Shown: positions 12,421-13,545 of the stretch, one piece after another
Layout: each line of letters begins with the position of its first letter
Position numbering within the stretch: position 1 is the first letter of the stretch
Assembly: GCA_030634615.1 (NCBI GenBank)
Contig: DAOWAL010000020.1
Coordinates: 1 to 13,545, forward strand
Source of the DNA: Candidatus Aenigmatarchaeota archaeon
Lineage (GTDB): Archaea > Aenigmatarchaeota > Aenigmatarchaeia > QMZP01 > QMZT01
Reading direction: 5' to 3'
DNA: 13,545 bases
Program-made: the position numbers and the translations under genes
The notes under the pieces: model-generated
The model's database searches: none
What the model saw: only the letters and a program-made list of their open reading frames with translations
Told to the model about the DNA's origin: nothing

Positions 12421-13545
12421 ATGGGTAATAGGGTTAGAAAAGGTCAGGGCGGAGGAATGATGAAATCGCCTATTAGCATGATACTCGTTATGATATTTAT
12501 TTTTATTGCAATTGGTGGCATTGCTAGCCAAGGTGGGGTGCTTAGTGATATTGGTAAGAGTCTTGCCGATCTTCTTAATCCCAATAAGCCAACTATTGCA
12601 GATTTTGAACTTGCCAAGAAATCTACAGATGTTTTAACATGCGCTGTTGCTTCTTCATTTCTTGGAGAAGAGTGGTCAGGAAGTAGTTCGGTTAATTGTG
12701 ATTACGGTATCAAAAAATCTGCTAAGGTTGAAGGAAAAATAATTGCCATGGGTTCAGAGGGGCCGATAACTATACCAAATACATTAAATACCGATATAGG
12801 AAGTTCATCGTCCATTACGGGATTGCATGTAGGGAAAGTGACAGGGGCAGCATCTGGAGATGAAATAGAACTAACAGTTGATGAAGCAAGAAAACTCACT
12901 CCGATGGTTGAGTGTACAAAGGATAATGGTAAAGTAACTGGTTGTACTGTTAAGAATTTTTTGCTACCGCAGGAAATAGATTCTTGGGAAGAATGGATAT
13001 TATATTGGGGAGATCCGCAATTTGCGGTTTACTGGAATATGTTCCCAGTAGAAGAAGATACATGGAATTTTGATATAGAATGGGGGCATCATGCTGTAAT
13101 TTTTGGTCTATCTCTTTTACCGTGGGGAAGATTGTTTGGAACCGGTGCTAGCGCTACTGCTACATTGGTCAGAGGACCAGGTAAAAAATTAATTGCAAGG
13201 GAATTGGCAGAACCTATCGTAGATGGATTTACTGCGGTATCAAGGAATGCTTTCAAAGCTAACATGGACGAATTTGTAGAATTCACGGTATTAAAAACCG
13301 CACGAGAACAAGTTTTACGTAAATTTTCAAAGGAGGGTATTGCTGCATCTGAGTCTATTATTAAGCAGGAAATTGACAAACTGCTTCCTACTTTAACACC
13401 ATCTGTAAGAGCCAGCTTAGGGTTAACTGACGAAGTTGTTGAAAAAGTATTCACTGTAGGAGTCAAAGGGATGAAAGAGTCGGACATAACACAATTTGCA
13501 AGGGGGTTGCAGAATTTCGACAAAAAAACTCTTTTGAAAATGGCA
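12421..13545 (+). CDS. Large class III signal-peptide surface protein (partial, runs off the window)
   Basis: At least 375 residues with no stop before the window ends. The N-terminus M-G-N-R-V-R-K-G-Q-G-G-G-M-M-K-S contains the R-K-G-Q-G leader motif, then a hydrophobic helix (about 17-36) ending A-I-G-G-I-A-S-Q. The following 150 residues contain Cys at about 78, 96, 163 and 173 and look like an outside domain. At about 222-250 comes a second hydrophobic stretch (A-V-I-F-G-L-S-L-L-P-W), then a helical, charged region of the kind seen in elongated or coiled domains. No family is recognised. It shares the intergenic promoter region and signal type with the divergent operon and so probably works with it. 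Function unknown. Confidence 0.85.
   Translation, partial: MGNRVRKGQGGGMMKSPISMILVMIFIFIAIGGIASQGGVLSDIGKSLADLLNPNKPTIADFELAKKSTDVLTCAVASSFLGEEWSGSSSVNCDYGIKKSAKVEGKIIAMGSEGPITIPNTLNTDIGSSSSITGLHVGKVTGAASGDEIELTVDEARKLTPMVECTKDNGKVTGCTVKNFLLPQEIDSWEEWILYWGDPQFAVYWNMFPVEEDTWNFDIEWGHHAVIFGLSLLPWGRLFGTGASATATLVRGPGKKLIARELAEPIVDGFTAVSRNAFKANMDEFVEFTVLKTAREQVLRKFSKEGIAASESIIKQEIDKLLPTLTPSVRASLGLTDEVVEKVFTVGVKGMKESDITQFARGLQNFDKKTLLKMA

Noticed and set aside
13089..13523. Open frame of 144 codons on the - strand
   Set aside because: Antisense to the + strand gene that begins at 12421, which has a good promoter, signal and uninterrupted frame.

Overview
The window looks like a chromosomal segment from an uncultured archaeon, probably of the DPANN group. 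The evidence is an Alba chromatin protein, an archaeal-type Ogg2 DNA glycosylase, start codons that repeatedly fall 24-28 nt downstream of TATA-like boxes (leaderless transcripts), many short class III (type IV pilin-like) signal peptides of the form M-K-K-G-Q, and a tRNA-Leu gene broken by three bulge-helix-bulge introns. The base composition is AT-rich and genes are tightly packed. I cannot name the lineage; heavily interrupted tRNA genes suggest Micrarchaeota-like or similar groups, but that is inference.

Region 1 (1-4732, + strand) is a copper-handling island. It holds the end of a winged-helix regulator, a small Cys-containing membrane protein, a promoter with a perfect 20-bp palindrome next to a TATA box, a 70-residue ten-cysteine TRASH/YHS-like protein, a 66-residue HMA copper chaperone, a 504-residue HMA-TauE/SafE-cupredoxin fusion, and a CopA-type Cu(I) P1B-ATPase. 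Together these would sense or bind, carry, sort and export Cu(I).

Region 2 (4747-7002) holds an Ogg2 8-oxoguanine glycosylase. Convergent to it, with an 8-bp overlap, is a secreted/membrane protein with a Ca-binding-like loop and a DUF4405/b-cytochrome-like His-rich membrane domain. That gene is divergent from a CxxCxxCC (YkgJ/FliB-like) protein, and both appear to use one AT palindrome as TATA box.

Region 3 (7059-7815) holds a 55-residue zinc-ribbon protein, then 3 nt later a tRNA-Leu(CAG) whose 175-nt gene contains three introns (13, 47 and 31 nt). All three can be folded as bulge-helix-bulge motifs, leaving an 84-nt mature tRNA. The middle intron contains a tandem copy of the anticodon exon reading UAG instead of CAG. 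An Alba gene on the other strand follows.

Region 4 (7903-12330, - strand) is a seven-gene operon with genes overlapping or 2-10 nt apart. Nearly every product starts with a short positively charged class III-like signal and one membrane helix. Two carry peptidoglycan-hydrolase domains with intact catalytic residues: an SLT/lytic-transglycosylase domain and an M23/LytM endopeptidase domain. The others are pilin-like proteins of unknown function. A divergent + strand gene (12421 to the window end) also starts with an R-K-G-Q-G signal. Archaea have no murein, so this looks like a surface-assembled or secreted device directed at bacterial cell walls. It is the best candidate for an undescribed system in the window.
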